DNA from: CAZNPL01 sp964574815
GTDB taxonomy: Bacteria > Planctomycetota > Phycisphaerae > UBA1845
Direction of reading: 5' to 3'
Length of the DNA: 64,000 bases
Assembly: GCA_964574815.1 (NCBI GenBank)
Contig: CAZNPL010000034.1
Span: 1 to 64,000, forward strand
Of the stretch, positions 42,933 through 52,069 are shown piece after piece. Numbering within the stretch: position 1 is the first letter of the stretch; each line of letters starts with the position of its first letter. Both the position numbers and the translations under genes were made by a program. The notes beneath the pieces are model-generated. The model was not told where the DNA came from, did no database searches, and saw only the letters and a program-made list of their open reading frames with translations.

Positions 42933-45373
42933 TGGACCAGGCCCGTGATGCACCCGACGTTCGCCGCTTCCTGGAACTGCTCTACCAGCCGGGAGACACG
43001 TTCGAGGTGCGCGCGCCGGAGTGCCGCGAACAGCGCGGCGGCCGATACCCGTTCACCAGCTCAGGCTACTTCACCGGCGACTCTATCGATGCGGCCGTGG
43101 CTGCGATCGTGGAACTGGATCGTTCGGCCATCGCGCCCGGCCTCTACATGACCCTCAATCCCGTTGCGCCGGCGCTTCTGGCCCGGGCGGCCAACCGAAT
43201 CAAGCCCCGGGCGCGGGAGACAACGCAGGACAAGGATATCGTCCGCCGGCGCTGGTTGCTGATCGACGTCGATCCCGTACGGCCGACGGGCGTGAGTGCC
43301 ACCGACGCCGAACTGGCGCTGGCGCTCGAACGCGCCCGGGCGGTCGCCGAGCACCTGACGTCCGCCGACTGGCCTCCTCCGATCCTGGCCATGTCGGGCA
43401 ACGGCTACCACCTGCTGTACCGCATCGACCTGCCAGCCGATGACGGTGGCCTGGTGAAGGCCGTCCTGACGGCGCTGGCAGAGCAATTCAGTAATTCCGC
43501 TATCGCCGTTGACCGCTCCGTTCACAACCCGGCGCGAATCGTCAAGGTGGTCGGCACCGTTTCGCGCAAAGGCGACGAACTGCGCGGCGTGCCTGGGCTG
43601 GAGGATCGCCCGCATCGGCGCTCCGAATTCATCGACGTGCCCGAAAAGATCGCCATCGTCCCCGATGAACGCCTACGAGCCGTAGCCGACGCCAAGGGTG
43701 GTCCGGACGACGCGACACGGGCCAACGTGGCGGCCCCCGTGGCCAACGAGGGCGGAGACGACGCCCGGTTCGACTGCACCCCGGCGGGAGTGCGGGCGTG
43801 GCTTGAGGCGCGCGGCGTGGTCGTGAAGGGCGAGCGGCGCAACGGCGACAAGACGCTGCTTCTGCTCGAGCGCTGCCCGATCAATCCGGAAATCGTCTCC
43901 ACCGGCGGCTCCGACATCGCCGTGCTGGTCGGCGACGACGGCAAGCTGGCCTACTGCAACAAGCACAATCGCGGGCAGGCGTACACCTGGCACGACCTTC
44001 GACGGGCGCTCGATCCGGGGTACGAACCACCGCCGGATGATGCGGGCGACGTCGATCTATCCGCGTTCGGCGCCTCAGCGCGCGGCGCTCCGCCAACCAG
44101 TGCGGGCGACGCACAGCCCGTCGATCCCGGACTGCTGCCTGAAGAACTCCTGCGGATTCCAGGCTTCGTCAACGAGGTGATGGACCATTGCCTGGAGACC
44201 GCGCCCTACCCGAACCTGGCTCTGGCGTTCGGCGGCGCGTTGGCGCTTCAGGCGTTCCTGGCAGGCCGCAAAGTGCGCGACCCAGGCGACAATCGCACCA
44301 ACATCTACATCCTTGGGCTGGCGCACTCGTCGGCGGGCAAGGACGCGCCGCGCAAGGTCAACACGCAGATCGTCAACGCCGTGGGGTTCGCCCGTTGCCT
44401 CGGTGAGCGTTTGGCCTCGGGCGAAGGCGTTCAGGACGCGCTCTTCGCAGATCCGGCCATACTGGTCCAGACCGACGAGATCGACAGCATGCTCCAGTCG
44501 ATCAACAAGGCCCGCGACGCGCGCCATGAAAGCATGATGAGTACGCTGTTGACGCTGTACTCGTCATCGAACAGCGTGTATCCGATGCGCCGGAAGGCCG
44601 GGAAGGACTACCCCGGCGTCATTGACCAGCCCTGCTTGGTGCTCTTCGGCACAGCGATTCCCAACCACTACTACGAGGCCCTCTCGGAGCGGATGCTGAC
44701 GAACGGTTTCTTCGCCCGCATGCTCATCCTCGAGGCCAGTCAGCAGAGGGTGGGCCAGGAATCATCCATCCGCGAGTTACCGCCGCGCATCTTGGCGACG
44801 GCGAAGTGGTGGGCGGATTTCCGGCCTGGTGCCGGCAACCTCACCGGTTGTCATCCTGCGCCGGCCATCGTCGAGCAGACCGATGATGCGCGGCAAGTCC
44901 TCGCGGAGGCGAGGGAAGAGGCGGACGCGGAGTACAACAGGGCCCAAGGCGCGCAGGACGCCGTCGGCACAACGGTCTGGGGGCGGGTCAGCGAGCAGGC
45001 CCGCAAGCTCGCTCTGATCTACGCCGTCAGCGAGAACCACGTCGAGCCGCGTATCAGCGTCGAGGCCGCCCGTTGGGCGTCGCAGCTCGTCACCCACCAG
45101 GTTCGACGGATGCTGTACATGGCCGCCGGCCACGTCGCCGAGAACCCGTTCCATGCCGATTGCCTGCGGTTCTTGAAGAAACTGCGCGAGGCCCCCGACC
45201 GCGCCCTGCCACATCACGTGCTGCTCAAGCGCATGAAGATGGACGCGAAGAGCTTTCGCGAGCTGATCGAGACGCTCGTGCAGCGCGGTGACATCACCAT
45301 CGACGCTATGGCGACCGGAGGTCGGACCAGGATGGTCTACCGCCTCGCGGGGAATGAGGGTGAAACAAGCTGA
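42932..45373 (+). CDS. AEP primase fused to DUF3987 helicase-like domain
   Basis: An 813-residue replication protein. The N-terminal half carries an archaeo-eukaryotic primase-like core: LLIDVDPVRP with the metal-binding acidic residues, LAMSGNGYHLLYRIDLP with the active-site His, and the NPARIVKVVGTVSRKGDE stretch. Residues about 400-760 fit DUF3987, with FINGxxSxxK-like AHSSAGKDAPRKV as a P-loop and LVQTDEIDSMLQ as Walker B. It would prime DNA and perhaps move along it. It overlaps the helicase gene and precedes a 540-base gap that may hold the origin. Confidence 0.85.
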   Translation: MDQARDAPDVRRFLELLYQPGDTFEVRAPECREQRGGRYPFTSSGYFTGDSIDAAVAAIVELDRSAIAPGLYMTLNPVAPALLARAANRIKPRARETTQDKDIVRRRWLLIDVDPVRPTGVSATDAELALALERARAVAEHLTSADWPPPILAMSGNGYHLLYRIDLPADDGGLVKAVLTALAEQFSNSAIAVDRSVHNPARIVKVVGTVSRKGDELRGVPGLEDRPHRRSEFIDVPEKIAIVPDERLRAVADAKGGPDDATRANVAAPVANEGGDDARFDCTPAGVRAWLEARGVVVKGERRNGDKTLLLLERCPINPEIVSTGGSDIAVLVGDDGKLAYCNKHNRGQAYTWHDLRRALDPGYEPPPDDAGDVDLSAFGASARGAPPTSAGDAQPVDPGLLPEELLRIPGFVNEVMDHCLETAPYPNLALAFGGALALQAFLAGRKVRDPGDNRTNIYILGLAHSSAGKDAPRKVNTQIVNAVGFARCLGERLASGEGVQDALFADPAILVQTDEIDSMLQSINKARDARHESMMSTLLTLYSSSNSVYPMRRKAGKDYPGVIDQPCLVLFGTAIPNHYYEALSERMLTNGFFARMLILEASQQRVGQESSIRELPPRILATAKWWADFRPGAGNLTGCHPAPAIVEQTDDARQVLAEAREEADAEYNRAQGAQDAVGTTVWGRVSEQARKLALIYAVSENHVEPRISVEAARWASQLVTHQVRRMLYMAAGHVAENPFHADCLRFLKKLREAPDRALPHHVLLKRMKMDAKSFRELIETLVQRGDITIDAMATGGRTRMVYRLAGNEGETS

Positions 45374-45913
45374 AAGAAGGGGCGAAGGAAGATGGCGAGA
45401 AACAAGGAGAAAGAAGGGTGAAAGAAGTGATGCAGAAAACGCCGCTGGTTGCGTTGCGACCGGCTTCTTTCCCTCTTTCACCCGGACCGCGTGCGAACAT
45501 GATTACATATAACTTCTCTTCTTCTTTCTCTCTTTCACCCATTACCCGCACGCACGCCTGCATTCGCGCACGCGCACACGCGAGGGGGAGGGGTGAAGGA
45601 GGGAAGGAAGTGAAAGATGGTTCCTTCCCGGCAGAGGACGGCCGCCGAGGCCCGCGGGAACAGCGGCGAACCCATACACAGTTTGTTTCGGCTGTCCGGT
45701 CCGGTTTTGGAGGCCACGGGGCGCGACCCGTTGGGCCGTGGGCGAACGGACGCCGCCAGGGCGTACCCGCCTACCAGTCCGCCGCCCCGTTGGCCACGGG
45801 CGGCGTTGGTTCGCGTTTGGGGCCAACCGGCGGGTCGAGGACTACCGCCCTGGTAGCGCGGCAAGAGGACACGGCGCGGCTGAGGTGGCCGCGCCCATTA
45901 CGGAGGTTGAACG
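45374..45913. other. Non-coding gap with repeated GGGTGAAAG motifs (origin candidate)
   Basis: 540 bases without a convincing gene. The first 100 bases are almost purely A and G (GAAAGAAGG, GGAGAAAGAAGG) and the next part is T/C-rich. GGGTGAAA occurs on the plus strand near 45358 and 45416, and its complement TTTCACCC near 45478 and 45537, in inverted order, forming possible long hairpins. Beside a primase gene this could be a replication origin or a regulatory RNA. The open frame at 45418-45924 is low-complexity and rejected. Confidence 0.45.
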
Positions 45914-47398
45914 ATGAAGATTGAGTTGCGGCCGCTGGCCGAGATCAAGCCGTACGAGAAGAACCCGCGGATCAACGACGCGGCCGTCGACGCCGTCGCC
46001 GAGTCGATCCAGCGGTTCGGGGTCAGGCAGCCGATCGTGGTCGACACCGACGGCGTCATCGTCTGCGGGCACACGCGGTGGAAGGCGGCGCAGAAGCTGG
46101 GCCTCGTCGAGGTTCCGGTCCATGTGGCCACCGACCTGACGCCGGAGCAGATTCGAGCTTATCGTATCGCGGATAACAAAACGAACGAACTCGCCGAGTG
46201 GAACCTCGAGCTGCTGCCGATCGAACTCGGCGAGTTGAAGGACGCCGGCATCGACTGGTCGCTGCTGGGGTTCGACCAGGACGAGCTCGCTATGCTGCTC
46301 GATCCCGGCGTGAAGCAGGGGCTGACCGACCCCGACGACGTGCCCGAGCCACCCGACGAGGCCATCACGAAGCCCGGCGATCTGTGGATCATGGGCGACC
46401 ATCGGCTGCTGTGCGGCGACAGCGGGTCGGTCGCGGACCTCAACATCCTGATCGCCGTCGATCCCGTGACGGCTCTCGAGTTGCCGGCTGGTTCGGATGT
46501 CGAACCGAAGCTGTTGCCGATCCATCTCTGCAACACAGATCCGCCCTACAACGTGAAGCTAGAACCGCGCAGCAACAACGCCATCGCCGCGGGGCTTTCG
46601 TCGTTCGGCGAGCACGGCTTGATGCATCACCAGTCCTTCGACATGCATCGCGCCGAGAAGAAACGAGGCGAGTCGAAGAAGAAGGAAGCGAAGCGCACCG
46701 CGTCGAAGTATCACGGATTCGACGTGGCCACCGGCGGGCAGAGCGGCAAGGCCACGCACAAGAAGATGCGGGCAAAGGACCGACCGCTGGCCAACGACTT
46801 CGTGTCGGATGACGAGTTCGACAAGTTGCTGCACGCGTGGTTCGGCAACATCGCCCGCGTGCTGCAGCCAGGTCACATCGCCTACGTATGGGGAGGCTAT
46901 GCGAACATCGGGAACTACCCGCCGGTGTTGAAATCTTGCGGCCTTTACTTCTCGCAAACCATCATCTGGGACAAGGAGCACCCGGTCCTGACGCGCAAGG
47001 ACTTCATGGGGGCGCACGAGTGGTGTTTCTATTGCTGGCGAGAGGGCGCTGCTCACCGGTTCTTCGGTCCCAACAACGTGACCGACCTGTGGCACGTCAA
47101 GAAGATCAACCCCAACGCGATGATCCATTTGACCGAGAAGCCTGTCGAACTCGCCATCCGGGCCATGCAATATTCATCGCTCGCCGGTGAGAACGTCCTT
47201 GACCTGTTCGGCGGAAGCGGCTCGACGCTGATCGCGGCGGAACAGACCGGCCGTCGCGCGTTTCTCATGGAACTCGACCCGCCGTATTGCGACGTGATCG
47301 TCCATCGCTGGGAGAAGTTCACGGGCAGGAAGGCCGAGCGAATCTCTTGCCGGAGCAACGCCCCGGACAGTGCCGAGGCGTTGGTGGAGGGTTCGTGA
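45914..47398 (+). CDS. ParB-like domain plus DNA methyltransferase
   Basis: A 494-residue modification enzyme. Residues 1-110 are a ParB/Srx-type domain (ELRPLAEIKPYEKNPR, QPIVVDTDGVIVCGHTRWKAA). Residues about 160-480 are an N4/N6 DNA methyltransferase: the catalytic motif IV is DPPY in NTDPPYNVKLE, and the SAM-binding motif is VLDLFGGSGSTLIAAEQ with LDPPYCDVIV. Phage ParB-methyltransferases of this kind modify DNA, probably protecting it from host restriction; the ParB part may aid sequence choice. No matching endonuclease lies beside it. ATG at 45914 follows a GGAGG. Confidence 0.92.
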   Translation: MKIELRPLAEIKPYEKNPRINDAAVDAVAESIQRFGVRQPIVVDTDGVIVCGHTRWKAAQKLGLVEVPVHVATDLTPEQIRAYRIADNKTNELAEWNLELLPIELGELKDAGIDWSLLGFDQDELAMLLDPGVKQGLTDPDDVPEPPDEAITKPGDLWIMGDHRLLCGDSGSVADLNILIAVDPVTALELPAGSDVEPKLLPIHLCNTDPPYNVKLEPRSNNAIAAGLSSFGEHGLMHHQSFDMHRAEKKRGESKKKEAKRTASKYHGFDVATGGQSGKATHKKMRAKDRPLANDFVSDDEFDKLLHAWFGNIARVLQPGHIAYVWGGYANIGNYPPVLKSCGLYFSQTIIWDKEHPVLTRKDFMGAHEWCFYCWREGAAHRFFGPNNVTDLWHVKKINPNAMIHLTEKPVELAIRAMQYSSLAGENVLDLFGGSGSTLIAAEQTGRRAFLMELDPPYCDVIVHRWEKFTGRKAERISCRSNAPDSAEALVEGS

Positions 47399-47404
47399 TG
47401 TGCG

Positions 47405-47581
47405 CTACGCGGACGATGCGTCCTTCGCGCCGGGTCGGTAGACCGTTTTGCACTGCTGACACTCGACGCGCTCGTCGTCGAGCCAGACCAGTTCGTCGCA
47501 TTCGCGCTCGCCGCAGTTGGGACAGGCGTCTTCCCGTGCGACGGGATCGATCGGTTCGCGTCCGTTGTCGTGAACGGTCAT
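47405..47581 (-). CDS. Short zinc-ribbon protein
   Basis: A 58-residue protein, MTVHDNGREPIDPV..., with a zinc ribbon formed by CPNCGERE and CQQCKTVY. The ATG shares its A with the stop of the HARE-HTH gene (TGATG), so translation is coupled. It is the last gene of a minus-strand trio and its stop falls just past the end of the methyltransferase, making the trio convergent with it. Function is unknown; the ribbon may bind DNA or protein. Confidence 0.7.
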   Translation of the reverse strand: MTVHDNGREPIDPVAREDACPNCGERECDELVWLDDERVECQQCKTVYRPGAKDASSA

Positions 47582-48534
47582 CACTTGCCCTCCGCGTTGA
47601 GAGCGAACAGCCCGCGATCGACCTTGCGGAACCGCGACGCGCCGCCCTTGTCACGCTCCTCGCGTTGCATCGCGGCATAAAGAGTCGCGTGCGGCGTCGC
47701 GCCGCCGGGACTCTTCCACAGGTTCTGCTCGGCCATCGCGGCGATCAGTTCCTGGGCCCGCATGGGCTTGCCTGCCTTGGCCAGGACCTGCGCGGCGGCG
47801 TCGAGGGCACTGACGCGTTTGGGCTTCTGGTCACCCGCGGCCTTCTTGGCCTTGGGCGTCTTGGTCGCGGTTGCGACCGTTGCCTTCGCCTTCGGCGCAG
47901 CGGTCTTCTTCACGCCCTTGGCCTTCGCCGTCGCTGGCTGGGCCTTGGTCTGCTTCTTGGTGGACTGCTTCTTCGTGGACTTCTTCTTGGACATCGCATT
48001 CTCCTGTTCAGGGGTTTCCTGCTCTTCGGTCGGGCGACACGCGTCGCCCGCGTTCTCACTGACTTCGCTGGGCTGATCCTCGCCGCACTGCCGGTCCCAG
48101 CACGCCTGGCAGAGCGGGCGCCCGAGGTACGTCATGGCGGGCGCGCCCTTGCAGCGTGGCGTCGCGCAACGCGACGGGTCGTATTGCGGACCGCCGTCAT
48201 CTCGCGCTTCGGATTGGGCCGCTTCGGCGCGTGCCCGCCGCTGTTCGTAGGGCACTATGCTGGGCGGCGCGGCGGCCAGACGCTCGTCGATGTCCTGCGG
48301 CGGTCGGTCGTCCTCAACGACGACCGTCGCGGTAGGCGGCGGGTTGCCGTCCTTCTCCGACGAAACCTCTCGCCGCAGGCGTTGGGCGCTTTTGATGCGG
48401 ACCTTTCGGTTGGTCAGAACATTGGTGGCGTCCCAACCTCCGAACCGGCTCTCCGCATCGATGCGTACTCGCGCGAGCTGTCCGCTCACTTTGGCGACAT
48501 ACGTCCCGCCAATCTGGACCTGGTCTTTCTTCAT
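47581..48534 (-). CDS. HARE-HTH protein with a histone-H1-like lysine/alanine tail
   Basis: A 317-residue protein. Residues 1-60 (QIGGTYVAKVSGQLARVRID, TNRKVRIKSAQRLRREV) form a small beta domain common in related phages. The middle carries two CxxC-type pairs (CATPRCKG and CQACWDRQCG). A very Lys/Ala-rich segment (AMSKKKSTKKQSTKKQTK... and many KAK repeats) resembles histone H1 tails. The end is a HARE-HTH winged helix (SALDAAAQVLAKAGKPMRAQ, ELIAAMAEQNLWKS, RFRKVDRGLFAL). AGGAGAG sets the start at 48534; an internal AGGAGAATGCG-ATG (about residue 181) may start a second product. Confidence 0.8.
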   Translation of the reverse strand: MKKDQVQIGGTYVAKVSGQLARVRIDAESRFGGWDATNVLTNRKVRIKSAQRLRREVSSEKDGNPPPTATVVVEDDRPPQDIDERLAAAPPSIVPYEQRRARAEAAQSEARDDGGPQYDPSRCATPRCKGAPAMTYLGRPLCQACWDRQCGEDQPSEVSENAGDACRPTEEQETPEQENAMSKKKSTKKQSTKKQTKAQPATAKAKGVKKTAAPKAKATVATATKTPKAKKAAGDQKPKRVSALDAAAQVLAKAGKPMRAQELIAAMAEQNLWKSPGGATPHATLYAAMQREERDKGGASRFRKVDRGLFALNAEGK

Positions 48535-48591
48535 ACGGCTCTCCTGTCTACGAGGACATTGTTCTGCCGCGTTCACGCGACGCGGCGTTGT

Positions 48592-48912
48592 TCACTCGGT
48601 TCGTTCTTCGGCCTTGGCGATCGCGCGGCGCAGCATGTTCCAGACTGGCTCGCTCTCAGCATCGTCGTCGCCCAGGCCGTGCTTGCGCCACAGGGCCTCG
48701 ACCGCCTTGCAAGCTGCGAGCAGGTCGCGCGCGCCGGCCTGCATGCCCAGGACGAAAGCCCGCTGAAGCACGCGTTTGAGCGCGGCCACATGCACCTCGT
48801 GGAAGTCGTAGCGGTCCAGGTTTCGGACCTCGAGCGAGTCGATGCCCAGCTCGCTGGCGAGGCGGCGCGCCAGTTCGTCCAGGCGGGCCTTCGCGTCGTT
48901 CTGCTTCGCCAT
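48592..48912 (-). CDS. Phage hypothetical protein
   Basis: A 106-residue protein starting MAKQNDAKARLDELARR. The start at 48912 is chosen because AAGGAG lies six bases ahead; an ATG three bases earlier is too close. It is mostly helical with polar ends, and ends VWNMLRRAIAKAEERTE. It is the first gene of the minus-strand trio. A DNA-binding or sigma-like role is not shown. Confidence 0.7.
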   Translation of the reverse strand: MAKQNDAKARLDELARRLASELGIDSLEVRNLDRYDFHEVHVAALKRVLQRAFVLGMQAGARDLLAACKAVEALWRKHGLGDDDAESEPVWNMLRRAIAKAEERTE

Positions 48913-49128
48913 CATGTTCTCCTTCGCGTTCCGCACGCCCCATGCGTACAGGTCCATGAGGGCAAGACCGGCCAACGGGATCAAGCGAATCTGGCCGCAA
49001 TTCCCAGCGGAATTCGCAGATTCTTTTCCACGCACCGACGCGGAATGCGGCCGTCTTCGGCACACGGGTTGCCTGCGGACGGCGGGTCGGAGGCAAGGAG
49101 TGTGCCTGACATGCGGAGGGCGGCGTAG

Positions 49129-49356
49129 ATGTCAGGCCATGACACTGCTGTTGAAGCCAAGCCGGCGCTGAACCCCGCGGCGCTGCCCGTGGCTGACGCC
49201 GCGCGACTGCTCAGCGCCGCGGGCGGGCTTTCGGTGACACCGGAACAGATTCAGGCCGACATCGATGCCGGCGCGCCGACCAACGGGGACAGAACGATCA
49301 ACCTGGTGCAGTACGGTGCGTGGCTCGTGAAGGAGATGGCCAACCGTGGCGATTGA
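49129..49356 (+). CDS. Small HTH-like protein, probable small terminase
   Basis: A 75-residue protein. Residues 22-70 (ADAARLLSAAGGLSVTPEQI, TINLVQYGAWLVKEM) align with the first 64 residues of the large terminase that follows (SELCRLLNSTPMGEV, NIDLLRYVAWLVSERH). This suggests a duplicated DNA-recognition domain. As the small subunit in lambda-type packaging is a separate HTH protein in this position, this is a likely small terminase. It overlaps the large gene by 11 bases. Confidence 0.65.
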   Translation: MSGHDTAVEAKPALNPAALPVADAARLLSAAGGLSVTPEQIQADIDAGAPTNGDRTINLVQYGAWLVKEMANRGD

Positions 49357-51622
49357 TCCGCGTCGATTGCGACCGAGCGAGCTATGCCGGCTGCTTAACA
49401 GTACGCCGATGGGGGAGGTCATCGGCGAGCGGCAGTTGCACCGGCATCGCACGCGCGCCGGGCTGCGGATCACATCGACGGCCGACCCGCGAAACATCGA
49501 CCTGCTGCGGTACGTCGCGTGGCTCGTGTCCGAAAGGCACAAGCCCAAGCCCGAACCCGAGGGACTGACCGGCTACGACGCTCATCGGGAGCGTATGGCC
49601 CAGCGGAACCGCGAGCTGTCGCTGTCCGGGCGCGACATCGGCGAGATGCCGGCGGTCGTGAATGCGGAGCGGAAGGCGAGGGCCGAGCGCGACTTTCGCT
49701 TCTTCTCCGAACAGTACCTCCCACAGACGTTTCACCTGCCGTGGTCGCCGGATCACTTGAAGGTCGTCGCCAAGATCGAGCAGGCCGTGCTCGAAGGCGG
49801 CTTGTTTGCGATGGCCATGCCGCGCGGCAGCGGAAAGACGTCGATGTGCGAGACAGCCTGCCTGTGGGCGCTCCTGTACGGGCACCGCGAGTTCGTAGCG
49901 CTGATCGGTTCCGATGAAGAGCACGCATCGAACATGCTCGAATCGATCAAGGCCGAGCTGGAAAACAATGAGCTGCTGCTGGAGGACTTCCCCGAAGTCG
50001 TCTTCCCGATCCAGGCGCTGGAAGGCATTCACCAGCGGGCCGGTGGTCAACTCTATCAGGGTAAGCAGACGCACATCGGCTGGACGGCGCGGGAGCTCGT
50101 GCTGCCGACGATACCCGACTCCAAGGCGTCCGGTTCGATCATCCGTGTGGCCGGTATCACCGGTCGCATCCGCGGGATGAAGCACAAGCGCGTGGACGGC
50201 ACGTCGGTGCGGCCCTCTCTTGTGCTGATCGACGATCCGCAGACCGACGAGTCAGCGCGCTCGCCGTCGCAGTGCGCCACGCGCGAGCGCATCCTGGCCG
50301 GCGCGATCCTCGGTCTCGGCGGGCCCGGGCGCAAGATCGCCGGGTTGATGACCCTGACCGTTGTGCGCCCCGCCGACCTGGCCGACCGCATCCTCGACCG
50401 TGAAAAGCACCCGCAATGGCAAGGCGAGCGCACGAAGATGGTGTACTCGTTCCCGACGAACGAGGCGCTGTGGGCGCGGTACGCCGAGCTGTGGCGCGAG
50501 GGGATGCGCGCCGATCGCGGGATCGCGGATGCCACGGAGTTCTACGGGGCTAACCGCGAGGCGATGGACGAGGGCGCAAGCGTCGCCTGGGCAGAGCGCC
50601 ATCACCCGGATGAACTGTCCGCCGTCCAACACGCGATGAATCTGAAGCTGGATCGCGGCGAGGCTGCGTTCTGGGCTGAGTATCAGAACGAACCGCTGCC
50701 CGAAGAACATGCCGACGATGACCTGCTGACCGCCGACCAGATCGCCGCGAAGGTCAACGGGCTCAAGCGCGGCGAGGTGCCCATCGGCTGCACGCACCTG
50801 ACCATGTTCGTCGACGTGCAGGGCAAGGCCCTGTTCTACCTGGTCACGGCGTGGGAGGACGACTTCACCGGCTACGTCATCGACTACGGCACCGAGCCGG
50901 ACCAGAAAGCTGCCTACTTCACGCTGCGGGACATTCGTCACACGTTGGCGAGCACGGCTTCGCGTGCCGGGCTGGAGGGTGCAATTTACGCCGGCCTCGA
51001 ACGGCTGACCGACGCGACGCTTGGGCGCGAGTGGCGACGTGATGACGGCGCGATGGTGCGGATCGACCGCTGCCTGATCGACGCCAACTGGGGCAGCTCG
51101 TCGGACGTGGTCTATCAGTTCTGCCGGCAAAGCAAGCACGCCAGCGTGGTGATGCCGTCGCATGGGCGCTACGTCGGGGCGTCGAGCATTCCGTTCTCGG
51201 ATTACCGCCGCAAGCGCGGCGACCGCGTCGGCTTGAACTGGCGCATCCCCGTCGTCACCGGCAAGCGGTCCGTGAGGCACGCAGTCTTCGACACGAACTA
51301 CTGGAAGTCGTTCGTCCACGCTCGCTTCGCGGTCCCAATGGGCGACCCCGGATGCCTGTCGCTGCACGGACGCAAACCCGAGGCGCATCGGCTTCTCGCC
51401 GAGCACTTGACCGCCGAGTACCGCGTGAAGACCGAGGGCCGGGGCCGCACGGTGGACGAATGGAAGCTGCGCGTTGACGGCCTCGACAACCACTGGCTCG
51501 ACTGCCTCGTCGGCTGCGCCGTGGCCGCATCCATCCAGGGCGCGGTTCTCTTCGGCACCGATGCCCGACCGATGCCCCGTCCGCGCATCAAGTTGTCCGA
51601 GTTGCAAGGGGGGCGGCGATGA
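49346..51622 (+). CDS. Large terminase subunit
   Basis: A 758-residue packaging motor and nuclease. A GTG start gives an unusual N-terminal extension (residues 1-75) homologous to the preceding small protein. The ATPase has Walker A PRGSGKT at 159-165 and Walker B SLVLIDDPQTDES near 300. The nuclease half follows from about 490 with FVDVQGKALFYLVTAWEDD and further acidic residues. It cuts and translocates phage DNA into the procapsid. The length exceeds most large terminases by about 100 residues because of the extension. The stop overlaps the next gene (ATGA). Confidence 0.92.
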   Translation: MAIDPRRLRPSELCRLLNSTPMGEVIGERQLHRHRTRAGLRITSTADPRNIDLLRYVAWLVSERHKPKPEPEGLTGYDAHRERMAQRNRELSLSGRDIGEMPAVVNAERKARAERDFRFFSEQYLPQTFHLPWSPDHLKVVAKIEQAVLEGGLFAMAMPRGSGKTSMCETACLWALLYGHREFVALIGSDEEHASNMLESIKAELENNELLLEDFPEVVFPIQALEGIHQRAGGQLYQGKQTHIGWTARELVLPTIPDSKASGSIIRVAGITGRIRGMKHKRVDGTSVRPSLVLIDDPQTDESARSPSQCATRERILAGAILGLGGPGRKIAGLMTLTVVRPADLADRILDREKHPQWQGERTKMVYSFPTNEALWARYAELWREGMRADRGIADATEFYGANREAMDEGASVAWAERHHPDELSAVQHAMNLKLDRGEAAFWAEYQNEPLPEEHADDDLLTADQIAAKVNGLKRGEVPIGCTHLTMFVDVQGKALFYLVTAWEDDFTGYVIDYGTEPDQKAAYFTLRDIRHTLASTASRAGLEGAIYAGLERLTDATLGREWRRDDGAMVRIDRCLIDANWGSSSDVVYQFCRQSKHASVVMPSHGRYVGASSIPFSDYRRKRGDRVGLNWRIPVVTGKRSVRHAVFDTNYWKSFVHARFAVPMGDPGCLSLHGRKPEAHRLLAEHLTAEYRVKTEGRGRTVDEWKLRVDGLDNHWLDCLVGCAVAASIQGAVLFGTDARPMPRPRIKLSELQGGRR

Positions 51623-51807
51623 ACCCCCAACCTCCGAAGCCCGCTGAGAAGCCGGACGAGCAACGCGGCTTGCGCTGTCCGAAGTGCGGATGCGAGCACT
51701 TCCGCGTCATCTACACCCGTCGCACCTGGGGCGGCAAGATCATGCGCAGCCGCGAGTGCAGGCACTGCGGGCGGCGCGTGATCACCTACGAGCACGTGGC
51801 TTTCTGA
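51619..51807 (+). CDS. Small zinc-ribbon protein
   Basis: A 62-residue protein, MNPQPPKPAEKPDEQ..., with a zinc ribbon of the pattern CPKCGCEHF and CRHCGRRVIT. Its fold looks like Ogr/Delta-type regulators or NrdR ribbons. The ATGA overlap with the terminase implies coupling. It may be a late-gene activator or an assembly factor; this is only suggested by similarity. Confidence 0.75.
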   Translation: MNPQPPKPAEKPDEQRGLRCPKCGCEHFRVIYTRRTWGGKIMRSRECRHCGRRVITYEHVAF

Positions 51808-51847
51808 GGTTCGGCGGGTCGAAATCGCGGCTTCGCGGCGATGCGCG

Positions 51848-51861
51848 TTCCATATATGGAA
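51848..51861. promoter_or_regulatory. Palindromic site TTCCATATATGGAA
   Basis: A perfect 14-base palindrome with a TATATA centre in a GC-rich context. Suitable for a dimeric regulator; no factor can be assigned. Confidence 0.45.
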
Positions 51862-51998
51862 TAATCTGGCCTTCACGCCCCGTTCGTCGTTGCATCTTGA
51901 AGGCGAGCGGCGTAAGTATCAGGTAGACAACCAGGCCGGGTCTTCCCGGAGGCGAGCGGTCGGCGGCTGATCCCCGCCGGCTCTCACACGAGCAAACA

Positions 51999-52032
51999 GG
52001 CCGTATGGGGCCATACCCCCGTGCGGCCTTTT
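51999..52032 (+). terminator. Rho-independent terminator before the phage tRNA
   Basis: GGCCGTATGGGG pairs with CCCCGTGCGGCC (with G-U pairs) and is followed by TTTT and then CGTTT. It lies 38 bases before the tRNA. Confidence 0.7.
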
Positions 52033-52069
52033 CGTTTGGCCTCGCCTTTCAGAACGCCCTGGCCGGTTT

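Larger units (their letters stand above)
51808..52069. other. Regulatory gap with palindrome and terminator
   Basis: 262 bases without a gene. It includes a perfect 14-base palindrome, TTCCATATATGGAA (51848-51861), followed by TAATCT, which might be an operator or a promoter box, and the terminator below. Transcription probably stops and restarts here before the head genes. Confidence 0.5.

Noticed and set aside
45418..45924. A plus-strand open frame before the methyltransferase
   Set aside because: Low complexity (Arg-, Gly-rich), no ribosome binding site, and it crosses the true start of the methyltransferase at 45914.
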